Source of the DNA: Diploptera punctata
Lineage: Eukaryota > Arthropoda > Insecta > Blattodea > Blaberidae
NCBI GenBank assembly: GCA_030220185.1
Contig: JASPKZ010007546.1
Location: forward strand, 887,501 to 951,500
Direction of reading: 5' to 3'
DNA length: 64,000 nucleotides
The position numbers and the translations under genes were made by a program. Shown piece after piece: positions 18,471-29,094 of the stretch. Each line of letters opens with the position of its first letter. Within the stretch, counting starts at the first letter, position 1. The notes under the pieces were generated by a model. It was not told the origin of the DNA and did not search any database. It worked only from the letters and a program-made list of their open reading frames with translations.

Positions 18471-19072
18471 CGACCGTTGTTCTGTCGTCTTGAAGAGTTG
18501 TCCTTCTCTCCTTCCATTGGCTGACTGAAAAACCTCGAAACCAGGTTATTCTCACCGGGAATTTCAAAGTTCATTAATTTCTTCTTTTCGCTCTTTTGAA
18601 TGTAGATCTTTTCCCAAACAGTAAGTTCTTTTGGTTTTTCTATTTGTTTTAATAATTTTGCTTCTTTCTCGATAAGATGTTTTTCAGACCATGCATGGGC
18701 AGCCACTGCAGATTTTTCTACTTCCCCTTTCTTGACATTCCTGAGATGTTCTTTAACTCTAGTTTTCAAATTTCTTTTAGTTTTTCCTATGTAGAATTTC
18801 TCACATTCTTCACATTTAATTTGATAAATCCCTGATTTGTTTTCTTCTTTAATTTTCTCATTCTTATTAGGTCTAATCAGTCTACTGATGCTGTAGTCAT
18901 TTTTGGGTGCTAACCTTATGTTGAAATCTTTAAAAATTTTTTGAAACTTGTGGTGTTTTAATGGATGATATGTGAATTTTCTAAATTTTACATTATCTTC
19001 TTTAACTTTTAGAAGAGTGCTTTGATTAATAAATTTTTGTCTTTTGAACTTGTTTATTTTTTTAAGTATCAT
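18428..19072 (-). CDS. PLE RT thumb and GIY-YIG endonuclease, longest unbroken PLE frame
   Basis: 214 codons without interruption: FRKFTYHPLKHHKFQKIF (RT C-terminal), NKSGIYQIKCEECEKFYIGKT (GIY, CxxC, YIG), TRVKEHLRN with the catalytic arginine, AVAAHAWSEKHLIEKEAKLL, ELTVWEKIYIQKSE with a candidate catalytic glutamate, then EDGTETMFQN. It is 5' truncated at the dimer centre. It shows that the copies at 5239-7339 have lost a base near 5802/6742. There is no natural start codon here. Confidence 0.8.
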   Translation of the reverse strand: MILKKINKFKRQKFINQSTLLKVKEDNVKFRKFTYHPLKHHKFQKIFKDFNIRLAPKNDYSISRLIRPNKNEKIKEENKSGIYQIKCEECEKFYIGKTKRNLKTRVKEHLRNVKKGEVEKSAVAAHAWSEKHLIEKEAKLLKQIEKPKELTVWEKIYIQKSEKKKLMNFEIPGENNLVSRFFSQPMEGEKDNSSRRQNNGRDDTEDGTETMFQN

Positions 19073-19236
19073 TTTTATAGCAAAACCATTTTTCGTGGCT
19101 ACATTGATTATGTGTAGCCACGAAAAATGGTTTTGCTATAAAAATGATACTTAAAAAAATAAACAAGTTCAAAAGACAAAAATTTATTAATCAAAGCACT
19201 CTTCTAAAAGTTAAAGAAGATAATGTAAAATTTAGG

Positions 19237-19408
19237 GACTCTCCAGGCACACCACTATCATCATCATCACCCATCATATCATCGGGGCAACGTAACCCTG
19301 CGTTCCAGGCGCCCCAACCTCAGAAGTGGGTTACAAGTATGCCATGCCAGGAGAGAACACCAGGAATGTTGAAAGACAATCTGGGGATTTAGCAAAAAAA
19401 AAAAAATT
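19237..19408 (+). mobile_element. SINE family 1 body, 3' part with A tail
   Basis: GGGACTCTCCAGGCACACC, CATCATCATCACCCATCATA, CAACGTAACCCTGCGTTCC, then GCCCCAACCTCAGAAGTGGG and a terminal A run. It is joined directly to the plus arm of a PLE and lacks the tRNA-like head. Confidence 0.75.
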
Positions 19409-20044
19409 ATTAGCCAAAAGGCCATATCTCAACTTTTTTAAATTTTCGGTTGTTTTTACTATAATAATGTTTAATGGTGTCTCTACCAATTTCTAACAAG
19501 GAAACTGTTCACCATTGCATGCAGAAAGCTATCTTGAAATTTCTTTCAGAGAAGCATTATGAGTCCATGTCCATATTTAACTGCAATACACTAAAATCCA
19601 GTGCCAAATCTCTCATTTAAACTATAGGGAAAAGTCATACAACACCTGAATTGGTAGATTGGATAACCCTCACTACCTGCCGTCTGCACTGCATCCTGTT
19701 TCACTTCACTCTGCTCTTACTCATGCAGGGAGACTATCTACTGTGTACAGTGGGTTGATATTGCTGGATTCTGCCTTCAATTTATGTGCCTTGCAGTTAA
19801 AAATGGCAAATTTTTTAGACACGGCCTCGGTACATCACAATATATCTTGAGAGAAATTTTATTGTAGGTTTCGGCGTGTCATGGTTGGCAGTTCACTTGT
19901 AAGCTAAACAGTGCATATTATATTCAAAGTCACGAAAAACTGTATAAATTAGACAAATCTCAAAATTGTATTGAAATCGTAAGCAAAATTAGTAGCAATG
20001 GTCCTCGAAACTGCGGTTCTGTGTTGAAGGACATAGATATATCC
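19409..20044. other. No gene or repeat recognised
   Basis: About 640 bases with no supported feature; open frames are short and of chance composition. Confidence 0.5.
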
Positions 20045-20392
20045 ATCGAAAGTAATTCTGCCTTAAGGCAGGTCCTTCACTGCAATCATAGCATTTTCAT
20101 GCTATGCTTGCAGCTTTACTAGGGAATTGTAGGTGTGGTAGCTTCCTGTTGCTTTCCACACCAGTGAAGGATGATGATGATGATGATGATAAGGATGATG
20201 ATGATGGCCATATGATTTCGGGGACCGTTTGGGCCTTAGTTTTTCTGACATTTGTCTTACAGGTGAGGAAAAACCCCGATAAAAACCTCACTCAGAAAAA
20301 CTGCCCCAACTGGGGATCGGACCTGGGCCCGCTGCATGACAAGGCAGCATGCTACCTCAAGACCACAGCGGTGGACATCATAGTTATATGAG
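20045..20392 (-). mobile_element. SINE family 1b, minus strand
   Basis: Right to left on the minus strand: head GTCCACCGCTGTGG.CTTGAGGTAGC, B box GGTCCGATCCCC, then CCTCACCTGTAAGACAAATG, GGCCCAAACGGTCCCC, a (ATC)n run, CCACACCTACAATTCCCTAG, GCAAGCATAGCATGAAAATG and the end CCTGCCTTAAGGCAGAATTA. Same order as 16514-16823 and 35167-35465. Confidence 0.8.
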
Positions 20393-20918
20393 GTAAGAAT
20401 ATTCATGATTCTATTGATTTTATTAAAATAGTGGTATAATTCTCCTTGAGATATGGACAATTTTGCTTATCATTAAGACCTAAAACCTCCTGGAGTCAGG
20501 AAATATGTTTATACATGAAGGAGAAACATCTACAACCAGGAGATTGGATGGACCGACAAAATTGGCTATTAGGAATCGGACGATGTCAAAGACATTTATC
20601 AACCGATGATCTATCTAATATGATGTATGGAAACATAGCACTTTTCTTAACAAAAATTACACTGTTTTCAAGTTACGTTTATTTTGCTTAATAAGCATGC
20701 TTTTTTTTTCCTGCCCATTATGCAAAAGAGCTTAAATCTCATACTTACTGAAATCAAAAACTATTGTCACATCTGTACTCAGTTGTGTATAACATGCTAG
20801 ATTTTATTTCGGATATGTATTGAAAAGTCCAATAGCAATAATGTCAAATTGTGTGTGTTAAATTCCTAATCAGGTGAGTAAATGCGTACATTAATTAATT
20901 AAATTAATTATATTACTC
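20393..20918. other. No gene recognised
   Basis: The open frame 20446-20691 (81 codons, EICLYMKEKHLQPGDWMDRQ) has no family I recognise and no codon-use support. It may be chance or an old transposon piece. Confidence 0.4.
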
Positions 20919-21130
20919 TTCTTCTTCCTTCCAAGTATTAGGCCAAGGCCTGTTATGATCCTATAGAAAATTTTCCCTCCAGCGTTTCATAGGACGGCCC
21001 AGTGATCTTCCGGGAAATTCTCGTATATGACTTGAAAGCATAATAATAGTCCCTTCGATTGGTTGCGGCCAAAGAAAGGCAAGACCAGTGATGGGGCTGC
21101 CATCTTATAGCCTCTCGTCAGGCTTTTCTG
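20919..21130 (-). mobile_element. LINE family 3b 3' end, 5' truncated
   Basis: CTTCTTCTTCCTTCCAAGTA, TTAGGCCAAGGCCTGTTA, GGATCCTATAG-like and TTTCATAGGACGGCCCAGTG are shared with the copies at 35554, 48504 and 50253. On the minus strand this is GRSLGRPMKRWRENFL-like coding, a stop, a short UTR and a (GAA)n tail. The upstream border is vague. Confidence 0.7.
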
Positions 21131-21424
21131 GAGAAGAAAAGAAAATAAAGGAAAGAAGAAATGGAAGAAAGGAAAGAAGAAATGGAAGAAAGGAAAGACT
21201 CCCTAGCCCTCAGATGCCCTAATAGCATCGGAGTTGAAAAAACAAGAGTTAACCAAGAGAGGTTAGATAGTAAAGTTAAAAGATTGCAAAACACAAGTAA
21301 GTGGAAGAAATGTTTTGCTCAGCTTGAGAACCTTGTGGTCGCCATCCACATATCCCCTAGATGAGGACCCCTGAGGGGAATTATATTACTCCTTATGAAT
21401 AATAAATTATAATATATATATATA
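21131..21424. other. Purine-rich tract, no gene
   Basis: AAAGGAAAGAAGAAATGGAAG is locally duplicated (21145-21200). A frame of 67 codons is a by-product of this repeat. Confidence 0.5.
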
Positions 21425-21735
21425 TTTTTTTTTTTTGGTCTAATTCTACCAGGTTGTATTTTATGACATTTCTGGTTTTCTCCCCTGGCATTAAAGAAAT
21501 TGTAATCCATTTCTTAGGTTGGGGCATCTGGAGGCGGAGTTACATTACTCTGATGTTATGATGGGTGATAAATGATAATGAGGTGCCAGGATAGTTCTTA
21601 ACCTAAATTCCAGACCATGGCAACCACAAGAATAATTTCCTTTAAGAATAAATTCCTATGGTCTGACCGGGAATCGAACCCGGGACCTCATGAACAGTGA
21701 TCAATAAAGCTGATCACTAGCCCATGAGGCTGGTC
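21425..21735 (-). mobile_element. SINE family 3, minus strand
   Basis: T-rich start (the A-rich tail on the minus strand), GGTTGTATTTTATGACATTT, TAGGTTGGGGCATCTGGAGG, then CTAAATTCCAGACCATGG and a reverse B box GGGAATCGAACCCGGGACC with the tRNA-like head towards CTAGCCCATGAGGCTG. Full-length relative of the interrupted copy at 16315. Confidence 0.8.
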
Positions 21736-22690
21736 ACACACACACACACACATATATATATATAAGTTAATGTGTGTATGTGCCAGAATAAGTCTCTAAC
21801 ACCTACAGGAATTTCAAATAAACTTGGTACATATTAATTACAACATGGAAAAGTGGTTATAAGGGGTAAGAGACAGAGAGTTAGGGGAGTTGAAATGATA
21901 AAAGAAAAAAAAAAGACTGATATATATTTCAGCCTAACTTTGGAATACCTAGAGCAATTTCAACATATGTCAATACACATATAACCTACTATCTGGAAAA
22001 TATATTGTGGCCAAGAGGTGATGACATGTAAAAATGGTCAAAGAGTATCTATAGTTAATCCGGTTGATGCAGTTCTGATGACAATTAAACCCAGATTAAT
22101 TTCTGTAGTAAAGCTTGGTTAAGAAAAATGTGAAATTTGTGAGGAGTTTAATATCCATGATGACAGACAAAGGAAAATATAGGATTCCTGTGAATACTAA
22201 CATATGGAAGAAATCATAAAGGACAAAAAAAACTAGGGCAATGTATAATAAAGGAACATAAATATTTCGGAATACATTGTGCAGATGTGGAATAAGCAAT
22301 AATGCTGCCTAGATTTGAAATGTTTAGGTCATCTAAATTCGTACATAGAATAGTCATTTACAATTAAAGCTTGATTGTGGTAGGCAAAAAACAAAAGAAG
22401 TCTAAACCTTTTGGAATTATTTGGCATGAAATACTTTTGGATAGATCAAGGAAGAGCTTCTACCAGTTTCAGTTATCTAAAAGAGATATTAAAATAATAA
22501 CGCTGTGGCTTGACAACTGTTGAGGCCAAAACAAGAATTGGTGTCTTTTTCTTTTTTTTTTTCATCTAAATGATAATCCCAGGTGAAAAAGCTACAAATA
22601 AAATTACTATAAAGATATTTTGAGCTAAGTAATACATTTATAGTGGCTAATTCTTTTCACCATAGATTTGAATTGTCAATGCAAAGAATG
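21736..22690. other. No gene recognised; (CA)n(TA)n at the start
   Basis: A CACACACACACA/TATATATA run at about 21738-21765, then 900 bases without a supported feature. It may be the diverged upstream part of the LINE at 22690, but I cannot show that. Confidence 0.4.
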
Positions 22691-23545
22691 GAGCTTTATA
22701 GGCTCTGCTGTTAAAAATGGGGAAATACAAACTATCATTTGGATGTTCAAGAAAGTGGAAGGTTGGGAAGGGAATTTATGATTATAAAGGTTATACTAAT
22801 TTCTTGGTGGCATAAATGATAGAATAAATGAATTTGGAACTGGTTTCATAGTAAGAAAGAACTTCAAGAATAATATAATAGACTTTCAATCAATAAATGA
22901 AACAATATGTGCACTATGTATTAGAAAAACTTTACAATGTGTGGATAATCAATGCACATGGACCCACTGAAGACAAAGATGAAAACACAAAATACATTAA
23001 ATTTAAAGAAGAAAACATTATCACTTTATCTCATACTCCAAGGATAGAAGACATATGAGGTGAAGTGATAATTTTTTTTCTTTTAATATGTACCTCATAA
23101 TGTTAATTCCTATAAAGATCAACAAAAAGCTGTTGTGATACATCAAGAATGTCACAAATTCAGTGACAAAACCCGGGTCTGCAAAAAAAATCAAGAAATG
23201 TGAGGTGAGTCAAAAAAAACTCAAATTTAATTAAAATAAACCTCATAGTGTTATTTCCTACCTACATATGTTTAACAAAATATATATACACATATTCTAC
23301 CTTAAAAAATATATATATTTTATCAAGAAATGGAAAATATATATAATAAATTACCTTTGAATGATATCAAGTTGATTGTTGGTGATTTTAATGTCCAGAT
23401 TTGGAAAGTAGAGCTTTATAAGTGTGTAATAGGCACACATAAAGTTTACATGGTTTTACAAATGTAAACAGGGGGAAAGACTGATAGATTTCACCAATGG
23501 TAAAAATTTGGTTGTTAGTTCAACTTCTTACATTTATTTGAAAAT
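22690..23545 (+). pseudogene. LINE apurinic-endonuclease domain, interrupted by a PLE
   Basis: Reading around stops: EFGTGFIVRKNFKNNIIDF, then VIINAHGPTEDKDENTKYI (NAHxPTEDKD is the APE-type nuclease block), and after the PLE insertion IYNKLPLNDIKLIVGDFNVQ (GDFN block) followed by TDRFH-like codons for the NGxRLIDFA region. The RT is missing. It is diverged from the RTE at 24614. Confidence 0.7.
23003..23320. mobile_element. PLE 3' ends, two tips in tandem, inserted in a LINE
   Basis: CATATGAGGTGAAGTGATAA...GTACCTCATAATGTTAATTCC is followed by a hammerhead remnant (AUCAAGAAUGUCAC...GUGACAAAACCCGGGUCUGC) and GTGAGGTGAGTC...AAACCTCATAGTGTTATTTCC. So two PLE termini of different subfamilies lie side by side. 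Borders with the LINE are approximate. Confidence 0.65.
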
Positions 23546-23624
23546 ACAATAGGAAATAACATTATGAGGTTTTACTTAATAATTAAGTTTGGTCTGTGTA
23601 TTCTTACCTCATATAGTTGCTTCT

Positions 23625-23675
23625 GTTGGACATATGTTTCAAAGCATTTTTGCCCCATCCTCAGCTAGTACAGAC
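23625..23675 (-). ncRNA. Decayed hammerhead ribozyme in a PLE arm
   Basis: Minus strand: CUGAGGA, stem II GGGGC/GCUUU with wobble pairs, GAAAC, stem III ACA-UA-UGU, H17 = C. The core is complete, but stem I is not convincing. Confidence 0.55.
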
Positions 23676-24088
23676 TGATTTTTCCCAATTTGTCAGCCCT
23701 GGATCTTGACTCCTGTTCTCTCTTTCTGTGGTCCAAAGAATTTGCTAATCAGATTCCTCTCCCTGTGAATTTCAAAATTCATAATTCTCTCCTTCTTCTG
23801 TATGTAGATTTTTTCCTATATGGTGAGTTTGTGTTTTCTAATTGTTTTAATAATTTTGTGCTTAAATCTATTTTGTGTTTTTCTGACTAAACGTAAGCAG
23901 CTACTGTAGATTTTTCTACTTCTTTTTTTTTTACATTTCTTTGGTTCTAATGGTTAAATTTCTCTTTGTTTTCGCTATGTATATCTTATCATAATCTGCA
24001 CATTTTATTTGTATGTTCCTGACTTTTTACTATCATCAGTCTTTTCATTTTTGTTGGTTTTTATTAGTTTATTTAGGTTATAATCATT

Positions 24089-24191
24089 GATCCATATTTG
24101 GTTCGTCTTCCGGGCTTATAGGCCGTGGTCTATAAGCCCGGAAGACGAACCAAATATGGATCAAGACGCCGGCCGTGAAAGCCTACAATTA
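24089..24191. mobile_element. 103 bp hairpin insertion related to the second PLE lineage
   Basis: GTTATAATCATT flanks it (24077-24088 and 24192-24203). GATCCATATTTGGTTCGTC, then TTCCGGGCTTATAG, is mirrored exactly after a spacer of about ten bases (arms of about 32 bp), followed by AAGACGCCGGCCGTGAAAGC. The complement GGCTTTCACGGCC starts the element at 36815, and GACCACGGCCTA matches its 3' part. So this looks like a miniature of that element. Confidence 0.8.
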
Positions 24192-24637
24192 GTTATAATC
24201 ATTATTTGCTGCTAATCTGATATTAAATTTTTCAAAAATCTTTCGGAATTTTATTGTGTGCCCATAGATGATATGTGAATTTCTTGTATTTCACTTCCTT
24301 TGGTTTATCTATTTGAAGAGTACTTTCATTCCTTAATTTTTTTTTTGTACTTACCAATTTTTTTTTGCGTTTCATTTTCTCCTCAAAACCATTTTCTTTT
24401 GCCATTTCAATTGTGTGTTTTCTTCTCTAACTCATAATTTTCTCTGTTCAGTGGTATATTCACCAATCTATGTGATAGGTTATTGAAGACTGCCATTTTG
24501 GGTGAAATATGGTTGAATCCAGTTGATTTAATGTAGTTATCTGTGTGTCAATCTTTTCTATGAATGCCAAATTCCATTTTCTTTTTTTCTCATTTCTATG
24601 TATTTTCAGATCTTACTTACTTACTTACTCACTGGCA

Positions 24638-24847
24638 CTATCGAACCCGTAGGTTCATGGCCGCACAGACATAAGCTCTCCATACATCCCTATCCTGAGC
24701 TAATGCTTTCCAATCATTCCCTGTATAATCTACTTCCCTCAAATCATAGTTAATGTTGTTCTCCCACCTCATTTTTGTTCTACCAACTGGGCGTTTTCCT
24801 TCTGGCTTTCCTACAAGAAGTTTCCATGCACGTCTTTCATTCCCCAT
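24638..24847 (-). pseudogene. RTE ORF2 C-terminal end
   Basis: MGNERRAWKLLVGKPEGKRP, MRWENNINYDLREVDYTGND, WKALAQDRDVWRAYVCAAMN, then LRVR and stop. It is out of frame with the preceding RT segment, which ends at 24885. It is the conserved tail that follows the RT in this clade. Confidence 0.85.
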
Positions 24848-24884
24848 GCGCGCAACATGTCCTGCCCATCGCAGTCTACGGGAC

Positions 24885-25637
24885 TTAAACTGTTCTTATT
24901 ATATCTGGCTTCCTATAAAGACCATGTAGTTCATTGTTATGTAGTCTTCTCCATTCACCTGTCTGTTCATCTCTCTTTGGTCCAAAAATTTTCCTAAGAA
25001 CTTTATTCTCAAATACTCGTAATCTCCTTTCCTCCCTTAAAGTAAGAGTCCATGTTTCGCACCCATATAATATAACTGGTAGAACAATAGTTTTATATAT
25101 TTTCAGCTTAACGTTTTTTGAAAGCAGTTGGGACATCAAAAGTCTCTGCAATGCATAATAGCATGCATTTCCAGAATTGAGCCTATGTTTAATTTCTTTG
25201 TGCATCTCATTCCTATTTGTGATTATTGTTCCTAGGTATTTGAATTCAGCCAATTCCTCAAAATTTCCCTCATTTGTCATTAGCTGTCCATTTCCATTAT
25301 ATAATGTATTTCTACGTGTGACCATATATTTAGTTTTACTGATATTTACTTCCAGTCCTAATTTCTTAGTGTTACTCAATAGTGTGTGCGTGTTGGCCTT
25401 TAGTATCTCCTCGCTATCGGCCAGTAGTACTACATCATCAGCATAAACTAACAGTTTATTAATACCATTGAGTTGTAAGCCTTCCTCATTCTCTAAAGAT
25501 TTAATGGCATGCTCTAGTACAAAATTAAATAGTAGAGGAGATAGTGCATCTCCTTGCTTTAACCCATTCTGGATTTCAAAAGTGTCTGAAAACTGTTTGC
25601 CTACACGCACCCTACTCGTTGAGCCACTTAGACACAT
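24885..25637 (-). pseudogene. RTE reverse transcriptase, palm and connection
   Basis: FEIQNGLKQGDALSPLLFNF, then LLVYADDVVLLADS with the catalytic YADD box, EVNISKTKYMVT, FKYLGTIITNRN, KTIVLPVILYGCETWTLTLR. 250 codons are open. The first RT blocks lie in other frames upstream (25640-26029), separated by shifts. Confidence 0.88.
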
Positions 25638-26028
25638 TCGTATAAGTCTAACTAACTTTTTAGGAATTCCAAACTCCAGCAGGATACTATATAACTTCTC
25701 CCTCTTAATTGAATCATATGCTTTTTTGAAGTCTACATATAGTTGATGTACAGTACCATTATATTCCCATTTCTTTTCTAAAATCTGTCTTATACTAAAA
25801 ATCTGATCTGTTGTAGACCTGTTTCTTCTAAATGCACATTGATGATCTCCTAGAATGTCATCAATATAGGGAGTAAGTCTGCTTACTAATATATTTGTTA
25901 GAATTTTGTACGAAGTTGAAAGTATGAGATGCCCCTATAGTTGTTGCAATCAGTTTTATCTCCTTTCTTATAAATTGGTACGATAATTGATTCCTTCCAT
26001 TCATCTGGAAGAGCTTCTTTTTCCCAAA

Positions 26029-26625
26029 TCATATAAGCAACCAGCGTATCTTGTCCATCAATTTTTCTCCCCCTGATTTTATCAGTTCTGCTGGGATCTC
26101 ATCTGAACCTGATGCTTTATACATCTTCAATTTTTCAATTGCCATTTCAACCTCTAATGCACTTGGCTCTGCGACTAGCATTTCTGCTGTCTGTAAGTTA
26201 TTCTCCTCAATGTCCTGTTCTGTATGTACATTTAATAGCTGATTAAAATAACTTTTCCATCTATTTAATATACTCTTGGAATCTGCAATCATATCCCCAT
26301 TTTCATTCCGAATTATGTTTGTTCTAGCCTGAAACCCTTTCTTCTCTATACTAATTCCCTGATATAATTCTCTAATGTTCCTATTTTTTGCATTCATTTC
26401 AAGATCATTAATCTTCTCTCTCAAATATTCCCTCTTTTTACTCTTTAGTAACTTGGTGGTTTCCCGTCTAACACTACCCAATTGCTCTAAATTTACCTCA
26501 TTTGGCTCGTGTAACCATTTAATTTTTGCTAGCTTTCTTTTCTTTACAATGTCGGCACATTCCTCATCAAACCATTTCTTGTTTTGCCTCTTTTTTAAAC
26601 AACCAATGCTTTCTGATGCTGACAA
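26029..26625 (-). pseudogene. RTE linker and RT N-terminal region
   Basis: KKRQNKKWFDEECADIVKKR, YLREKINDLEMNAKNRNIRE, LYQGISIEKKGFQAR, FNQLLNVHTEQDIEENN, and KASGSDEIPAELIKSGGEKL, the block leading into the RT fingers. It ends with a frameshift at 26029 (RWLLI). Confidence 0.85.
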
Positions 26626-26799
26626 TTTAATAGTATCTCTTATAGCCTCCCATTCTTTATTTATATCAGTTTCTTCTTCATTGCCACATTGTCATCTGAA
26701 GATTCCAGTACTTCAAATCTATTAGCAATTTTGATTTGGTATTCTTGCCGCATTTCATCATTTTTCAAGTTTTTTAATTCATATTTTACAGAATCATCT

Positions 26800-27675
26800 T
26801 TAGCGTTTGTTCCTCTCATAAGCGATAGCCGTTGTGCTGATTTTCACCCTGACCAGATGATGATCTGAATTGCAGTCTGTCCCTCTAACTGATCTAACAT
26901 CAATGATGCTACTGTGCCAGCGTTTATCCACTAATACATGATCTATCTGGTTCCGAGTTTCTCCATCTGGGGACGTCCAGGTGTATTTATGAATATCCTT
27001 ATGCTGAAATGTTGTGCTCTTAACAACGAGATTCTTTGATATGGCAAATGTGACTAATCTAACCCCATTGTCGTTACTATCTTTATGAAGACTGCATTTG
27101 CCTATTGTTGGTTTGAATATATCTTCCCGCCCCACTTTTGCATTAAAATCTCCTAAGACAATTTTCATATGATATCGTGAAAGGCTATCAAATAAGCATT
27201 CTAATTCTTCATAGAACTCATCCTTGATCTTGTCATCTTTATCTTCTGTGGGGGCATGTACATTTACAATTATAAAATCATGTCGTTTACCCTTTAGAAT
27301 TATGTATGATATCCTATCACTAACAAACTTAATATCTCGGATAGCGGATAGGATCCTCCTTCTGACTAAAAAACACGTTCCAAATGCAGGTCTTTCTGCA
27401 CCCCCATAGTATAATGAAAAGCTTCCTGATTCCTGACTACCTTCTCCTGGCCACCTAACTTCCTGCAAAGCGACTATATCCAAGGGCGATTTATCCAATT
27501 CCCGCGTTAATATCTCTAGTGCCCCACTATTGTATAAAGTCCTAACATTCCATGTTCCTAGGAACATGTCCCTGTGTTTGAGCCTTTGGCATGGGTTCCC
27601 TGAAGTAGTCCCCGCCCGGAGAACCGAATGGGGGACTATTTGACCTCTGGAAAATTTTACCCCAGTAGAACCCAT
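26800..27675 (-). pseudogene. RTE apurinic-like endonuclease domain
   Basis: 291 codons: FLGTWNVRTLYNSGALEILT, DIVALQEVRWPGEG, FIIVNVHAPTEDKDDKIKDE, IVLGDFNAKVGRED, NQIDHVLVDKRW, TDCNSDHHLVRVKI. These are the N, E, H..PT, GDFN, D and SDH active-site blocks, all present, so this domain itself looks intact. It makes the nick that primes reverse transcription. The frame is lost at 26800 before the RT. Confidence 0.9.
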
Positions 27676-27853
27676 GTCCGCATTTCTTGACGGTTGTATT
27701 TTTATGTTGAAAGATCGTCACTCTTTCGACCAAGGTACTTATTTCGTCTGGCTTATCACCTTCGACCAGTCCGGCATGGGTAACCCTATCGGCAGCAATG
27801 CTACCGCCGGCATAGCTCTCAGGATCATTTAAGCACACAAGCCACTCCACCAC
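27542..27853 (-). other. RTE 5' leader / short upstream frame
   Basis: GC-richer than its surroundings. It carries an open frame (ESYAGGSIAADRVTHAGLVE) that overlaps the start of the endonuclease frame. It lies where RTE elements have a 5' UTR or small ORF1. I cannot say whether it is translated. Confidence 0.45.
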
Positions 27854-28074
27854 GACAAGGTAAAGATACCATGGAGGGATTTTCAGATCTAAAAATGGTA
27901 ATTGTGTTCTTTTCTGTTTCTAATGTTAATTTGATTGTTTTCTTATGTATATTCAGGAGTTTAAGGCATCTTCTTTGTGTTTTTTGTTTAACTATAGCAA
28001 TAACATTGTCCACTTATCTGCACCAAAATTTCAACTTATGAATATGTGCTTTTTTTGTTCAATCAATCATAAAT

Positions 28075-29060
28075 TTAGATCTAATTTAAACTTAGAAATA
28101 CCATTTTTAGATCTAAATTTACAAAGGAATGAAGAAAATAAGATAGAATTTGGAATATACAGAAAGAAGACACATATAGAATACTATATAATAGCTTCAG
28201 GTTTTAATCACATAGCTCACAAAGAAGCAGTTTTCAATAGCTTGACACATAGATTAGTGAACAGAAAATTATGAAAAAGAAAAAAGAACACATGATCAAT
28301 GTGGCTATAAATAATGGATTTGAAGAAATAATGATACACAAGAAATTAAACCAAGTTCAAAAGACAAAAATTTATTAATCAAAGTACACTTCTAAAAGAA
28401 AAAGAAGAAAACATAAATTCATTAATGAAAGTACTCTTCAGACGGATAAAAATATAGGCAAAAAATTCAAGAAGTTCACATACCATCCTTTAGTATTTGA
28501 CAAGTTTCAAAAAATTTTCAACATTAAATTAGCACCGAAAAATGATTACAGCTTAGGTAATTTAATAAAACCAACAAAAATGAAAAGATTGAAGACTGCA
28601 AAAAATCGGGAATTTATTAAATTAATTGTAAAGATTGTGAAAAGATATACATAGGAAAAACAAAATGGAATCTAAATACAAGATTAAAAGAACACCTCAG
28701 AAATGTTAAAAATGGAGAAACTGAAAAATCTGCAATAGCTGCACATGCCTGGTCAGAAAAACATAGAATAGAAACCAAAACAAAATTACTTAAACAATCG
28801 GAAAAACCGAAGGAACTCACAATTTGGGAAAAAATTTACATATGCAAGAATGAAAATACAACTATGAATTTTGAAATACCCGGTTATAAGGAGAGAGGAC
28901 TGATTTGGAAATTCTTCAGTCGGCCACCAGATGGCGCGGAGGTCAGTCTGCAGGATAGAAGGCCATTGGACGTCAGTTGTGAACGTGACACAGCATTGAG
29001 AATGTCACAAATAATGTGAAGAAACCCTAGGTCTGCTATGAATTATGAAGTATGAGGTGA
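28075..29060 (+). mobile_element. PLE plus-strand arm, facing the 23550-28070 arm
   Basis: RT thumb (EIPFLDLNLQRNEENKIEFG, IYRKKTHIEYYIIASGFNHI) with internal duplications around 28350-28440, then the GIY-YIG domain (KSGIY.INCKDCEKIYIGKT at 28608-28670), AAHAWSEKHRIETKTKLL, and a hammerhead followed by GAAGTATGAGGTGAGTG at 29045. The two arms belong to different subfamilies, unlike the recent dimers. Confidence 0.75.
28992..29037 (+). ncRNA. Hammerhead-like ribozyme with U3/A8 core
   Basis: AGCA, core UUGAGAA (28996-29002), stem II GUCAC...GUGAA, GAAA, stem III ACC-CUA-GGU, H17 = C, then UGCU pairing with AGCA. Against CUGANGA the changes are C3 to U and G8 to A, which can pair with each other. 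It is shared with 40457-40501. Confidence 0.7.
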
Positions 29061-29094
29061 GTGAAATAATAAAAAATAAACAATAGAAAACATA

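Larger units (their letters stand above)
18338..19236. mobile_element. PLE inverted dimer, long minus arm and short plus arm
   Basis: Starts with the full long end TACTTATTTTAGGAATTCTC, ACTATGAGGTATATTCATTA. The minus arm runs to about 19110 through hammerhead, EN and RT thumb. The strand then turns at GATTATGTGTAGCCACG and 120 bases of the plus arm follow, ending abruptly at 19236 in a SINE. The SINE junction hides any target duplication. Confidence 0.85.
24614..27878 (-). mobile_element. RTE-clade LINE, near full length, with 12-bp target duplication
   Basis: ATTTTCAGATCT at 24602-24613 and 27879-27890 flanks the unit. The 3' end on the minus strand is (GTAA)n. It contains a GC-richer 5' leader (27680-27878), an APE endonuclease, and RT with C-terminal region, broken by frameshifts. 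It inserted into the RT-thumb part of a PLE, so it is younger than that PLE. The endonuclease is of the type often misannotated as craniofacial development protein 2 in animal genomes, which is RTE-derived. Confidence 0.9.
23550..28070 (-). mobile_element. PLE minus-strand arm, 1.4 kb, interrupted by a hairpin and an RTE
   Basis: Long end AATAGGAAATAACATTATGAGG at 23555, TTACCTCATATAG, a hammerhead, an EN tail (QQLLRLV.KNT, YLI..KYIEKI, NFEIHR), a GIY-YIG remnant at about 23990-24050, and the RT thumb from 24205. The RT thumb continues across the RTE insertion (24614-27878) to NIHKKTIKLTLE at 27900-27950. It meets the plus arm at about 28070. Heavily decayed. Confidence 0.75.

Noticed and set aside
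20446..20691. 81-codon ORF as a host exon
   Set aside because: No acceptor/donor pair in phase, no recognised domain, and lies between SINE and LINE pieces.
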